Shown in pieces: positions 47,553 to 58,904 of a stretch of 60,010 nt of DNA. Below the pieces are notes generated by a model, which was not told where the DNA came from, did no database searches, and was given only the letters and a program-made list of their open reading frames with translations. The position numbers were made by a program, and so were the translations under genes. How positions within the stretch are numbered: position 1 is the stretch's first letter; each line of letters opens with the position of its first letter. Source of the DNA: Streptomyces sp. SID3212 (GTDB lineage: Bacteria > Actinomycetota > Actinomycetes > Streptomycetales > Streptomycetaceae); the NCBI RefSeq assembly GCF_009865405.1, contig NZ_WWJY01000167.1:1-60010 (forward strand). Direction: 5' to 3'.

Positions 47553-48836
47553 GTGGCAGAGGACAAGAAGAAGCGCACTCGCCAGCCCAACGGCCGAAGC
47601 TCGATCTACTTCGGTAAGGACGGCAAATGGCACGGCCGTGTCACCGTAGGCGTCCGCGACGACGGCTCGCCGGACCGCCGTCATGTCGAGCGCAAGACGC
47701 GCGCCGAAGTAACAGCCGCCGTAAGCGAGTTGGAGAAACAGCGTGACGCCAAGACCGTGCGGAAGCCCGGCAAGGCATGGACGGTCAAGGCGTGGCTGAC
47801 GCACTGGATCGAGAACGTCGCGCCCCTCGCGGTTAACGACAACACGATGGTCGGGTACGGCGTGGCCGTCCGGAAGCACCTCATTCCCGGCTTGGGGTCC
47901 CACCGTCTCGACAGGCTCAAGCCCGAGCACATCGAAGTGTTCTACGCCAAGATGCAGGCCAACGGCAGCAAGCCTGCGACTGCTCACCAGGTGCATCGAA
48001 CTTTCCGTACCGCGCTGAACGAGGCCGTGCGGCGCGGTCATCTCGGCAAGAACCCGGTTCAGTTGGCTAAGGCGCCGAAGACCGGGGACTACGAGGTGGA
48101 GCCCTACAGCGTCCAAGACGTTCAGCGGCTGTTGAAGGCCGCTGGCCAACGCCGCAACTCCGCGCGGTGGGCCGTCGCTCTCGCCCTCGGTCTGCGCCAA
48201 GGGGAAGTGCTGGCGTTGCAGTGGGTGGACGTGGACCTTGACGGCGGGTTTCTTGTGGTCCGCCGTAGTCGCCACCGTCCGCAGTACGCCCACGGGTGCC
48301 CCGAGCCCTGCGGACGCAAGGCCGCCGGGTACTGCCCGCAGAAACGCCGGATCAACCCGGAGTTGTCCGTCACCAAGTCGCGCGCCGGCCGTCGGGCGGT
48401 CGGACTTCCCGAACAGCTCGTTGACCTGCTCCGGGCCCACCTGAGGGCGCAAGAAGCCGAGCGCGGCGCGGCCGGGAAGCGATGGGAGGAGAACGGCCTG
48501 GTGTTCCCGGACGAGCACGGGCGTAGTCCGTCCCATCGTCGGGACTGGAGTGAGTGGAAGGTTCTCCTGACGGAGGCGAACGTACGGGACGGTCGGTTGC
48601 ACGACGCGCGCCATACGGCCGCCACGGTCCTGCTCATCCTCGGTGTCCCCGAGCGCGCCGTCATGGGTCTCATGGGGTGGTCAACCACGGCCATGGCCGC
48701 CCGGTATCAGCACATGGTGGACGCTGTACGGACCGACATCGCGCGGCAGGTCGATGGTCTGATCTGGAAGCCTGAGACGCGCCGGCCGGACGATGACGAC
48801 GACGGTGCGGCCGGGGCCCTGGTACCGGCCAACTGA
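47553..48836 (+). CDS. int: Tyrosine-recombinase integrase
   Basis: The 427-aa protein has the arm-binding N-terminus (GRSSIYFGKDGKWHGRVTVG), SAM-like core-binding domain (VKAWLTHWIENVAPLAVND) and catalytic domain with R in ALGLRQGEVLALQW, H-x2-R in LHDARHTAATVLL, W in MGWSTTAMAARY and the Tyr nucleophile in ARYQHM. A Cys cluster (HGCPEPCGRKAAGYCPQKRR) within the catalytic domain may bind metal, as in pSAM2-type integrases. It lies 82 bases from the att core and should integrate the element into tRNA-Cys. GTG start after AGGAG, behind hairpin copy 4. Confidence 0.95.
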   Translation: MAEDKKKRTRQPNGRSSIYFGKDGKWHGRVTVGVRDDGSPDRRHVERKTRAEVTAAVSELEKQRDAKTVRKPGKAWTVKAWLTHWIENVAPLAVNDNTMVGYGVAVRKHLIPGLGSHRLDRLKPEHIEVFYAKMQANGSKPATAHQVHRTFRTALNEAVRRGHLGKNPVQLAKAPKTGDYEVEPYSVQDVQRLLKAAGQRRNSARWAVALALGLRQGEVLALQWVDVDLDGGFLVVRRSRHRPQYAHGCPEPCGRKAAGYCPQKRRINPELSVTKSRAGRRAVGLPEQLVDLLRAHLRAQEAERGAAGKRWEENGLVFPDEHGRSPSHRRDWSEWKVLLTEANVRDGRLHDARHTAATVLLILGVPERAVMGLMGWSTTAMAARYQHMVDAVRTDIARQVDGLIWKPETRRPDDDDDGAAGALVPAN

Positions 48837-48853
48837 GACGGGAACTGAGACGG
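48832..48853. repeat. Right-end arm-type repeats ACTGAGACGG x2
   Basis: Two exact copies at 48832 and 48844, spaced 12 bp, overlap the int stop codon. A matching pair lies 116 bases inside the left att core (30826 and 30837). This symmetry is expected for integrase arm-binding sites. Confidence 0.6.
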
Positions 48854-48860
48854 ACCACTG

Positions 48861-48895
48861 AAAAGGGCGGCACCCCGGATGGGTGCCGCCCTTTT
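48861..48895 (+). terminator. Intrinsic terminator after int
   Basis: AAAAGGGCGGCACCC pairs perfectly with GGGTGCCGCCCTTTT around CGGAT, followed by CTTTT. Confidence 0.95.
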
Positions 48896-48917
48896 CTTTT
48901 GCCTGGTCAGGTCATTT

Positions 48918-48960
48918 GAGGCCGTGGCGGGAATCGAACCCACGTAACTCGCTTTGCAGG
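48918..48960. other. attR core within the intact tRNA-Cys gene
   Basis: Identical to 30667-30709. It spans from one base past the tRNA 3' end to the 5' edge of the anticodon loop, so the element rebuilds the tRNA when it integrates. Confidence 0.95.
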
Positions 48961-48990
48961 CGAGCCCCTGAACCACTCGGGCACACGGCC
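48919..48990 (-). tRNA. tRNA-Cys (anticodon GCA)
   Basis: Read on the minus strand, the 7-bp acceptor stem is GGCCGTG/CACGGCC, the anticodon stem is CTCGC/GCGAG with loop CTGCAAA (anticodon GCA at 48955-48957), the T-arm is GTGGG-TTCGATT-CCCGC, and the discriminator base is U, the Cys identity element. CCA is not encoded. Its 3' half is the integration site of the element. Confidence 0.95.
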
Positions 48991-49082
48991 GTGCTCTCAC
49001 TGGTGATGACCGTAGGCGTGCGCGTCGTCACGCTCAAGGGGCGTGGGGGGTGTGCAACGGGACTGCCACACTCCGTTCATGC

Positions 49083-49130
49083 GGGGTGGGGAGGGGAGGG
49101 CGGGGTGGGGTGGGGAGGTGGGGGTGTGGG
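49083..49130 (+). other. G-run cluster, potential G-quadruplex
   Basis: Eight runs of three to five G separated by single bases (GGGGTGGGGAGGGGAGGG and on) lie on the plus strand between tRNA-Cys and the MFS gene. Stacked G-quadruplexes are possible in the DNA or in transcripts. Confidence 0.6.
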
Positions 49131-49204
49131 TGTACGACCAAGGGACCAGGGGGATCCGTCCTCCGACAGGTATCAATGAGGCTCATGCCCCTTACCCTGG
49201 CCTT

Positions 49205-50662
49205 ATGACCGCCCTGGAACCCGGCGACGCCGCCGTCGCCTCCGCCGACCTGCCCGCACGAGAGCTTCCCGGGCAGGACGGGGTGCTGGGGCCGGTTCAC
49301 CGGGCGCTCAGTATCGGGATCGTGTCCGTCGTGCTGCTCATCGCCTTCGAGGCGACCGCCGTCGGGACCGCGATGCCGGTGGCCGCGCGGGAGCTGCACG
49401 GGATCTCGCTGTACGCCTTCGCCTTCTCGTCGTACTTCACCACCAGCCTCTTCGCGATGGTCCTGTCCGGTCAGTGGGCCGACAGGAACGGGCCCCTCGC
49501 CCCCCTCACCACCGGCATCTCCGCCTTCGCCGCCGGGCTGCTGCTCTCCGGCACGGCCGGCACGATGGCGCTGTTCATCCTTGGCCGGGCCGTGCAGGGG
49601 CTCGGCGGGGGACTGGTCATCGTCGCGCTGTACGTCACCATCAGCCGCGCCTACCCCGAACGGCTGCGGCCCGCGATCATGGCCGCGTTCGCCGCGAGCT
49701 GGGTGATCCCCTCCGTCGTCGGGCCGCTCGCCTCCGGCACCGTCACCGAGCACCTCGGCTGGCGCTGGGTCTTCCTCGGCATTCCCGTCCTCATCGTGCT
49801 GCCGCTGGTCCTCGCCCTGCCCGCGATACGGCGCATGGCCTCCGGGCCCGCCGACGCCTCCGGGCCCGCGCCCGCCTTCGACCGCCGCCGGATCCGCCTC
49901 GCGCTCGGGATCTCGCTCGGCGCCGCGCTCCTTCAGTACGCCGCCCAGGATCTGCGTCCTCTGTCGCTCCTTCCCGCCGTGGCCGGGACGGCCTTTCTGG
50001 TCCCCGCCGTTCTCGGGCTGCTGCCGGCCGGGACCTGGCGCGCCACTCGTGGTCTGCCCGCCGTGATCCTGCTCCGCGGGGTGTCCGCCGGGTCGTTCAT
50101 CGCCGCCGAGAGCTTCGTACCGCTGATGCTGGTCACCGAGCGCGGACTGTCGCCGACGATGGCCGGCCTTTCGCTCGCGGTGGGCGGCCTGACCTGGGCG
50201 CTCGGTTCGTACATCCAGTCCAGGCCGCGTGCGGAGCCGTACCGGGTGCGGCTCATGACGGGCGGCATGGTGCTGGTCGCCGCCGCGATCGCGACCGCGC
50301 CGACCGTACTGATCCAGTCCGTCCCCGTCTGGATCGTCGGCGTGGCGTGGGGGGTGGGCTGCCTCGGCATGGGCCTCGTCCTCGCCTCGACGAGCGTGCT
50401 GCTCCTCAAGCTCTCCGCGCCGGAGGAGGCGGGCCTCAACTCGGCCGCGCTCCAGATCGCCGACGGCCTGTCGAACGTGCTGCTGCTGGCGGTGGGCGGC
50501 GCGGCGTTCGCCGCACTGGGCGGCGGCTCCATGAGCGGCCACGCGGTCTCCACCGCGACGGGTTCCCACCCGACGGCGTTCGCGGCGGTCTTCCTGCCGA
50601 TGGCCGCGGTGGCGCTGGTGGGGGTGTGGGTGGCGACCCGCGTACGTCCCGTACGGGCCTGA
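49205..50662 (+). CDS. MFS transporter
   Basis: The 485-aa protein has 14-helix-type hydrophobicity, starting with VVLLIAFEATAVGTAMPVAA and including LSGQWADRNGPLAP (loop 2-3), LFILGRAVQGLGGGLVIVAL and LGWRWVFLGIPVLIVLPLVL. These suit a drug/proton antiporter. A possible -10 element TACCCT ends 7 bases before the ATG, so the mRNA may be leaderless. No regulator is adjacent. Confidence 0.85.
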   Translation: MTALEPGDAAVASADLPARELPGQDGVLGPVHRALSIGIVSVVLLIAFEATAVGTAMPVAARELHGISLYAFAFSSYFTTSLFAMVLSGQWADRNGPLAPLTTGISAFAAGLLLSGTAGTMALFILGRAVQGLGGGLVIVALYVTISRAYPERLRPAIMAAFAASWVIPSVVGPLASGTVTEHLGWRWVFLGIPVLIVLPLVLALPAIRRMASGPADASGPAPAFDRRRIRLALGISLGAALLQYAAQDLRPLSLLPAVAGTAFLVPAVLGLLPAGTWRATRGLPAVILLRGVSAGSFIAAESFVPLMLVTERGLSPTMAGLSLAVGGLTWALGSYIQSRPRAEPYRVRLMTGGMVLVAAAIATAPTVLIQSVPVWIVGVAWGVGCLGMGLVLASTSVLLLKLSAPEEAGLNSAALQIADGLSNVLLLAVGGAAFAALGGGSMSGHAVSTATGSHPTAFAAVFLPMAAVALVGVWVATRVRPVRA

Positions 50663-50826
50663 GGGGCCCGCGGGTGTGACCCTCGCCGCACCCGTGCGAC
50701 CCGGCCCCCGTTCGTACGAGGATCTCCCCGGGCCCCCGATAGGGTGGCCCGGTTGTCGTACGTAAGCCGGTCGGGCGAGCCCCGCGCGGCGCGATCGCCC
50801 GTACACCCACGTCCGAACCGGAGACC

Positions 50827-52614
50827 GTGACTACTACCGCCTCCTCCCACCACCTCTCACCCGCCTTCCCCGGCCGGGCCCCCTGGGGTACCGCCAACAA
50901 GCTGCGTGCCTGGCAGGAGCGGGCGCTGGAGCGGTATCTCCAGGAGCAGCCCAGGGACTTCCTCGCCGTCGCGACGCCCGGCGCCGGGAAGACGACCTTC
51001 GCGCTGACCCTCGCCAGCTGGCTGCTGCACCACCACGTGGTCCAGCAGATCACCGTCGTCGCGCCCACCGAGCACCTCAAGAAGCAGTGGTCGGAGGCGG
51101 CCGCGCGGATAGGGATCAAGCTCGATCCCGACTACAGCGCCGGTCCGTTGAGCAAGGAGTACGACGGCGTCGCCATCACGTACGCGGGTGTCGGCGTCCG
51201 GCCCATGCTCCACCGCAACAAGTGCGAGCAGCGCAAGACGCTCGTCATCCTCGACGAGATCCACCACGCCGGTGACTCCAAGTCCTGGGGCGAAGCGTGC
51301 CTGGAGGCGTTCGAGCCCGCGACCCGGCGCCTCGCCCTCACCGGTACGCCGTTCCGGTCCGACACGAACCCCATCCCCTTCGTCGCGTACGAGGAGGGCA
51401 ACGACGGCATCCGCCGTTCGTCCGCCGACTACACGTACGGGTACGGGAACGCCCTCGGCGACGGCGTCGTCCGCCCCGTCATCTTCCTGAGCTACAGCGG
51501 CAACATGCGCTGGCGCACCAAGGCCGGCGACGAGATCGCCGCCAAGCTCGGCGAACCGATGACCAAGGACGCGATCTCCCAGGCCTGGCGCACCGCGCTC
51601 GACCCGCGCGGCGACTGGATGCCGAACGTCCTGCGCGCCGCCGACCAGCGGCTCACCGAAGTGCGCAAGAGCATCCCGGACGCGGGCGGGCTCGTCATCG
51701 CGAGCGACCAGGACTCGGCGCGCGCGTACGCCAAGCTCATCCGGGAGATCACCGGGGACAAGGCGACCGTCGTGCTCTCCGACGACACCGGCGCCTCCAA
51801 GCGCATCGACGACTTCACCCACAGCGGCGACCGCTGGATGGTCGCCGTCCGCATGGTGTCGGAGGGCGTCGACGTGCCGCGCCTGGCCGTCGGCGTGTAC
51901 GCCACCACGATCTCCACGCCCCTCTTCTTCGCCCAGGCCGTCGGCCGTTTCGTGCGCTCCAGGCGCCGGGGCGAGACCGCGTCCGTCTTCCTCCCGACCA
52001 TCCCGAACCTCCTCGGCTTCGCCGGTGAGATGGAGGTCGAGCGCGACCACGTCCTCGACAAGCCGAAGAAGGCCGGTGAGGACGACCCGTACGCCGAGTC
52101 CGAGAAGGAGATGGCGGAGGCCGAGAAGCAGCAGGACGAGGACACCGGCGAGCAGGAGTCGCTGCCCTTCGAGGCCCTGGAGTCCGACGCCGTCTTCGAC
52201 CGGGTCCTCTACGACGGTGCCGAGTTCGGCATGCAGGCGCATCCGGGCAGCGAGGAGGAGCAGGACTACCTCGGCATCCCCGGACTGCTGGAACCCGACC
52301 AGGTGCAGATGCTGCTCCAGAAGCGCCAGGCCCGGCAGATCGCGCACAGCCGCAAGAAGCCCGACACCGAGGCGGACCTGCTGGAACTGCCCGCCGAGCG
52401 GCGGCCCGTGGTCTCCCACAAGGAGCTGCTGGAGCTGCGCAAGCAGCTGAACACCATGGTCGGCGCGTACGTCCACCAGAGCGGCAAGCCGCACGGCGTC
52501 ATCCACACCGAACTGCGCCGCGTGTGCGGGGGACCGCCCAGCGCCGAGGCGACCGCCGGCCAGCTGCGCGAACGGGTCAAGAAGGTCCAGGAGTGGGCCA
52601 CCCGGATGCGGTGA
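50827..52614 (+). CDS. DEAD/DEAH-box-type superfamily-2 helicase
   Basis: The 595-aa protein has the Q-like LRAWQERALERYL, motif I VATPGAGKTTFAL, motif II ILDEIHHAGDSKSWG, motif III LALTGTPFRSD, and in the second lobe motif V/VI SEGVDVPRLAVGVYAT and QAVGRFVRSRRRGE. The DEIHHAGD box is typical of XPB/UvrB-like restriction-type ATPases. A charged linker follows the core (EKEMAEAEKQQDEDTGEQES). It is a conserved actinobacterial helicase of unassigned role in DNA or RNA metabolism. Confidence 0.88.
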   Translation: MTTTASSHHLSPAFPGRAPWGTANKLRAWQERALERYLQEQPRDFLAVATPGAGKTTFALTLASWLLHHHVVQQITVVAPTEHLKKQWSEAAARIGIKLDPDYSAGPLSKEYDGVAITYAGVGVRPMLHRNKCEQRKTLVILDEIHHAGDSKSWGEACLEAFEPATRRLALTGTPFRSDTNPIPFVAYEEGNDGIRRSSADYTYGYGNALGDGVVRPVIFLSYSGNMRWRTKAGDEIAAKLGEPMTKDAISQAWRTALDPRGDWMPNVLRAADQRLTEVRKSIPDAGGLVIASDQDSARAYAKLIREITGDKATVVLSDDTGASKRIDDFTHSGDRWMVAVRMVSEGVDVPRLAVGVYATTISTPLFFAQAVGRFVRSRRRGETASVFLPTIPNLLGFAGEMEVERDHVLDKPKKAGEDDPYAESEKEMAEAEKQQDEDTGEQESLPFEALESDAVFDRVLYDGAEFGMQAHPGSEEEQDYLGIPGLLEPDQVQMLLQKRQARQIAHSRKKPDTEADLLELPAERRPVVSHKELLELRKQLNTMVGAYVHQSGKPHGVIHTELRRVCGGPPSAEATAGQLRERVKKVQEWATRMR

Positions 52615-52632
52615 CTCCGCCGCCCGTTCCCT

Positions 52633-52744
52633 TCCCCGGTACGAGGACACCCCGGTACGAGGACTTCCCGCTACGAGGACACCCCGGTACGAGGACTTCC
52701 CGCTACGAGGACACCCCGGTAGGAGCACTCCCCGGTGCGAGGAC
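52633..52744. repeat. Seven tandem 16-bp repeats (VNTR-like)
   Basis: The units follow at exactly 16-bp steps (52633, 52649, 52665, 52681, 52697, 52713, 52729). Units 2 and 4 are ACCCCGGTACGAGGAC, and units 3 and 5 are TTCCCGCTACGAGGAC, so a 32-bp higher-order unit is duplicated exactly. Units 6 and 7 are degenerate. The array starts 19 bases after the helicase stop. Confidence 0.95.
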
Positions 52745-53054
52745 CGCGCCGGGGAAGGGTGTGCGATCCCGCGCCCGATATAAGCCGACTGTTCCTCAGA
52801 AGTGCTTTTTCATTCCGTTTTGGGTGCGGAACGCGGCGTAACTCACCTCCCGTGACCGGATTCTGGACGAGGTCTTCCGCTCAGCGGTGCCGATCGCTAC
52901 TGTCCCCGCAATGCATACGCCCCGTGGCAAGACCGCCTCGGAGCGCAGCCGGTGCGCCAAGGCTCGCCGCCGGCCTCTCCGTGCGTCGCCGATGGGACCG
53001 GTGCCGTCACACCATGAGAGAGCCGTCGCCACTCACTCCGAAGGAGAGGGCGTC
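52745..53054 (+). other. Promoter region of the IclR gene
   Basis: No gene is supported. A short AT-richer island (GATATAAG at about 52777, then TGCTTTTTCATTCCGTTTTG) stands out and may hold the promoter. AAGGAGAGGG at 53041 is the ribosome-binding site of the next gene. Confidence 0.4.
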
Positions 53055-53696
53055 GTGACCGCGGAGACATCCCAGACGCTCGACCGGGGACTGCGTGTCC
53101 TCAAACTGCTCGCCGACACCGATCACGGCCTGACCGTCACCGAGCTGTCCAACAAGCTCGGCGTCAACAGGACGGTCGTCTACCGCCTGCTCGCCACGCT
53201 GGAGCAGCACGCGCTGGTCCGCCGCGACCTGGGCGGCCGGGCCCGGGTGGGCCTCGGAGTGCTGCGCCTGGGCCGCCAGGTCCATCCGCTGGTACGGGAA
53301 GCCGCGCTGCCCGCCCTGCGCTCCCTGGCCGAGGACATCGGGGCCACCGCGCACCTGACCCTCGTCGACGGCGCCGAGGCCCTGGCCGTCGCCGTCGTCG
53401 AACCCACCTGGACCGACTACCACGTCGCCTACCGGGCCGGCTTCCGGCACGCCCTGGATCGGGGCGCCGCGGGCAAGGCCATCCTCGCCGCCCGGCAGAA
53501 CGCGCTCACCGAGCCCCTCTGCACCCTCACCCAGGGCGAGCTGGAGGCGGGCGCCAGCGGCGCCGCCGCCGCGCTGATCGGGGTGACCGGCATAGAGGGC
53601 AGCGTGGGAGTGGTGATGCTCGCCGACTCCGTGCCGGAACGGGTCGGTCCGCGCGTCGTGGACGCGGCCCGCGAGGTGGCCGACGCCCTGCGCTGA
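53055..53696 (+). CDS. IclR-family transcriptional regulator
   Basis: The 213-aa protein has the N-terminal winged helix (TLDRGLRVLKLLADTDHGLT, VTELSNKLGVNRTVVYRLLA) and an IclR effector domain (PALRSLAEDIGATAHLTLVD, HALDRGAAGKAILAA, GVTGIEGSVGVVMLADSVPE). It is shorter than usual (about 250) in the effector domain. GTG 53055 follows a strong AAGGAG; the open frame continues upstream without conservation. The target is unknown. Confidence 0.88.
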   Translation: MTAETSQTLDRGLRVLKLLADTDHGLTVTELSNKLGVNRTVVYRLLATLEQHALVRRDLGGRARVGLGVLRLGRQVHPLVREAALPALRSLAEDIGATAHLTLVDGAEALAVAVVEPTWTDYHVAYRAGFRHALDRGAAGKAILAARQNALTEPLCTLTQGELEAGASGAAAALIGVTGIEGSVGVVMLADSVPERVGPRVVDAAREVADALR

Positions 53697-53810
53697 GGGG
53701 TGGGGGAGCGCCGGGGGAGTGGCGGGCGAGCGGCGGGCCGGTACGGGGCGGACCCGCCCCGACCCCGGCCACCCCGAACCCGTCACCGCGATGGCCGATA
53801 CATTGGCAGC

Positions 53811-54599
53811 GTGCCTCCTCGTTTCTCGCGCCCCCTCAGTGTCGGTCTCTGCGCCCTCCCGGTGGTCGCGCTGCTCGCCGTCGCGGGCGCCGCGCCGCTG
53901 CCGTACGCCGTGGCGCAGCCCGGACTGACCGCGAACGTCCTCGGGTCCGACCAGGGGCAGGAGGTCATCACCATCAAGGGCGCGCCCACCCGCACGACGA
54001 AGGGGCAGCTGCGGCTGACGACCATCGTGGCGACCGGCCCGTCCGCCGACGTCGACCTGGCGGACGTGGCCAAGGGCTGGTTCCGTACCGACGAGGCCGT
54101 CCTGCCGCGTGACGCCGTCTACCCGTCGGGCCAGTCCGACCGGGAGATCCAGCAGCACAACACCCGCGACATGGTGGACTCGCAGGACTCCGCGACCGAG
54201 GCCGCCCTCGGCTTCCTGGGCGAGGACCCGGCGAAGGTCGACGTCAGCCTGCACCTCGCCGACGTGGGCGGCCCCAGCGCCGGGCTCCTCTTCGCCCTCG
54301 GCATCATCGACAAGCTGGACGGTGACGGCGCGGGCGGCGACCTGACCGGGGGCCGTGTCATCGCCGGTACGGGCACGATCGACGGGACCGGCAAGGTCGG
54401 CGCGGTCGGCGGGGTGTCCTTGAAGACCCAGGCCGCGGGCCGCGACGGGGCCACGGTCTTTCTCGTACCGAAGGCCGAGTGCGGGGACGCCAAGGCCGAA
54501 CTGCCCAAGGGCATGCGGCTCGTGCCCGTCACCACCCTCAAGGGCGCGGTGTCGGCCCTGCGGGCGCTGGAGAAGGGCGGCTCGGTCCCGGGCTGCTGA
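53811..54599 (+). CDS. Membrane/secreted Lon-like (S16) serine protease
   Basis: The 262-aa protein has an N-terminal membrane helix (LSVGLCALPVVALLAVAGAA) and a Lon-type proteolytic domain with the catalytic Ser in VGGPSAGLLFALGIIDKL and Lys in KVGAVGGVSLKTQAA. Related YlbL-type proteins carry a PDZ domain between these parts; I see none here, the spacer being a short beta region. It would cleave outside the membrane. A GATACAT sequence close to the GTG suggests a leaderless mRNA. Its last 62 bases overlap the convergent MFS gene. Confidence 0.8.
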   Translation: MPPRFSRPLSVGLCALPVVALLAVAGAAPLPYAVAQPGLTANVLGSDQGQEVITIKGAPTRTTKGQLRLTTIVATGPSADVDLADVAKGWFRTDEAVLPRDAVYPSGQSDREIQQHNTRDMVDSQDSATEAALGFLGEDPAKVDVSLHLADVGGPSAGLLFALGIIDKLDGDGAGGDLTGGRVIAGTGTIDGTGKVGAVGGVSLKTQAAGRDGATVFLVPKAECGDAKAELPKGMRLVPVTTLKGAVSALRALEKGGSVPGC

Positions 54600-55911
54600 C
54601 CCCGGCGGCCGGGGCGGCGCCCGCCACCTCCTCGGAAGTGCCACCCGCCCGGTCCCGTTCCGGCTTGTGCTCCATGTCCCGCCAGGCCGGGAAGACCAGC
54701 GGGCTCAGCGTCGCCAGCAGGTAGATCCCCCCGAAGGCCAGCATCGCGTCGCCCAGCCCCGCCCGGTCCACCAGGAGGCCGGCCACCAGCCCGCCCAGCG
54801 GCATGGTCATCTCCACCCCCGCCATGGTCACCCCCGACACCCGGCTGCGCAGCTCCGCCGGCACCTGCTCGAAGATGACCGTGGTCAGGATCGGGTTGAG
54901 CACCCCGGCCGCGAGCCCGCCGGCCGCCATCGTCACCGCCAGCGGCACCGTCCCGTCCACCAGCGCCCCGACCACGTACCGGGGCGCCCCGCATATGAGG
55001 AACGCCACCGCGAACACCACGCGCCGGGGGAAGCGGTCGCCGAACGCCCCGTACAGCAGGGCCCCGAGCAGCGCGCACCCGCCGAACACGGCCGTCAGCA
55101 GCCCGAGATCGGTGGGGCCGCCCAGTTCCTCCCGCGCGTGGACCGGCAGCAGGACCGCGCCCCAGCCCTGGTCGATACCGTTGGTGATCATCACCATGAC
55201 CGTGATCCCCAGCAGCAGGCGCGTGCGGACCAGGAAGGCGTAGCCCTCGCGCAGCTCCGTGCGGTACCGCTTCACGGAGACGGGTGCCAGGCGCTGCGGC
55301 TCGGCCGCGCGCACGCCCCGTACCCCGGCGGCTGTCAGCCCCGCCGAGACCAGGAAGGTCGCCGCGTCCAGGAGCAGGACCGTCTCGGCGCCGAGGAACG
55401 CGATCAGGACACCCGCGAGCGCCGCCCCGAGCATGCGGGCCCCGCGCGAGACGGCGTCGAGGAGGCTGGCGGCCCTGGGCATGGTCGTCCCGGCGCGCTC
55501 GGCGAGGTCGGGGACGAGGACGGAACGCGCCGTGAGGCCGGGCGTGTGCACCAGACCGCTGAGGGCCATCAGCACACACAGCATCCAGAACTCCAGCACC
55601 CCCGCGAAGTGCAGCAGCGGGACGGCGGCCACCGCGACCGCGCACACCAGGTCGGAGGCGATGGACACCCGGCGCCGGCCCAGCCGGTCGATGACCGGGC
55701 CGAGCACCACGGCCGCGATCACCACCGGGAGCGTCGCGCAGAAGGCGACGATCCCGGCCCGCCCCGCGCTGCCCGTGGTCTGGAGGACGAACCAGGGGAC
55801 CCCGATCAGGGTCAGCGAACTCCCGGCGATGGAGACGGTGTTGGCGGCGAGGACCGCGGCCAGCGGTCGCCTGTCGTACCCGGCCGCGGGCGCCGCCTCC
55901 CGGCGGCTCAC
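54538..55911 (-). CDS. MFS exporter (MefA/MDR-type, 12 helices)
   Basis: The 457-aa protein has VLAANTVSIAGSSLTLIGVP, FVLQTTGSAGRAGIVAF, LGPVIDRLGRRRVSIASDLV and LGALLYGAFGDRFPRRVVF, as in transmembrane secretion effector/macrolide-type exporters. The GTG start overlaps the stop of the 73-aa gene (GTGA). Its C-terminal Pro/Ser tail is encoded in the 62 bases overlapped by the protease gene on the other strand. It forms an operon with the ArsR-like regulator, which probably controls it. Confidence 0.85.
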   Translation of the reverse strand: MSRREAAPAAGYDRRPLAAVLAANTVSIAGSSLTLIGVPWFVLQTTGSAGRAGIVAFCATLPVVIAAVVLGPVIDRLGRRRVSIASDLVCAVAVAAVPLLHFAGVLEFWMLCVLMALSGLVHTPGLTARSVLVPDLAERAGTTMPRAASLLDAVSRGARMLGAALAGVLIAFLGAETVLLLDAATFLVSAGLTAAGVRGVRAAEPQRLAPVSVKRYRTELREGYAFLVRTRLLLGITVMVMITNGIDQGWGAVLLPVHAREELGGPTDLGLLTAVFGGCALLGALLYGAFGDRFPRRVVFAVAFLICGAPRYVVGALVDGTVPLAVTMAAGGLAAGVLNPILTTVIFEQVPAELRSRVSGVTMAGVEMTMPLGGLVAGLLVDRAGLGDAMLAFGGIYLLATLSPLVFPAWRDMEHKPERDRAGGTSEEVAGAAPAAGVSSPGPSRPSPAPAGPTPRP

Positions 55912-56129
55912 GCGAGGGGGATTTCTCGCGCGGGGGGACGGCTCGCGAGGCGCAGCCCCAGCTCGACCATCGTCCAGCCCAGCCGTGCCCGGAGATCGTG
56001 CGACGCGGGGTCCGGCTCCCCGGGTGAGGCGGCGCGCGCGGCGGCCATGGCACGCCGGTTCTCGTCGGCCTGCCCGCGTAGCTCGGTGGAGTGCTCGCTG
56101 TGCAGCATCAGGTGAATGTCGGCATGCAT
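55908..56129 (-). CDS. 73-aa protein between ArsR regulator and MFS exporter
   Basis: The product starts MHADIHLMLHSEHSTELRGQ and continues as a charged helix ending LRLASRPPAREIPLA. I recognise no family; short helical proteins of this kind are common in Streptomyces. The stop overlaps the exporter start by GTGA, which argues that it is translated. Confidence 0.6.
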   Translation of the reverse strand: MHADIHLMLHSEHSTELRGQADENRRAMAAARAASPGEPDPASHDLRARLGWTMVELGLRLASRPPAREIPLA

Positions 56130-56204
56130 GAGGAACCCCCGGGTCGCGATCGATGAAGGGCGCCGAGGTGCCCGGCGCCGTGAGGAACGGTCGGTACGGT
56201 CTCG

Positions 56205-58750
<2,546 letters not shown>

Positions 58751-58788
58751 CGTGCCGCTTCCGCACGGGTGTTGAACGCTTGGACGCC

Positions 58789-58824
58789 GTACGGCCCCAC
58801 GGAAACTGACCCGTGGGGCCGTAC
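58789..58824. terminator. Terminator after hppD
   Basis: GTACGGCCCCACGG (58789-58802) pairs perfectly with CCGTGGGGCCGTAC (58811-58824). Confidence 0.9.
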
Positions 58825-58904
58825 CCGGTCCAGGTCCCGGCCCGTCCCCGGACCACCCCCCGGACCACGTCTCCCGACCGCACCCCCCGACCGCACCCCC
58901 CGCC

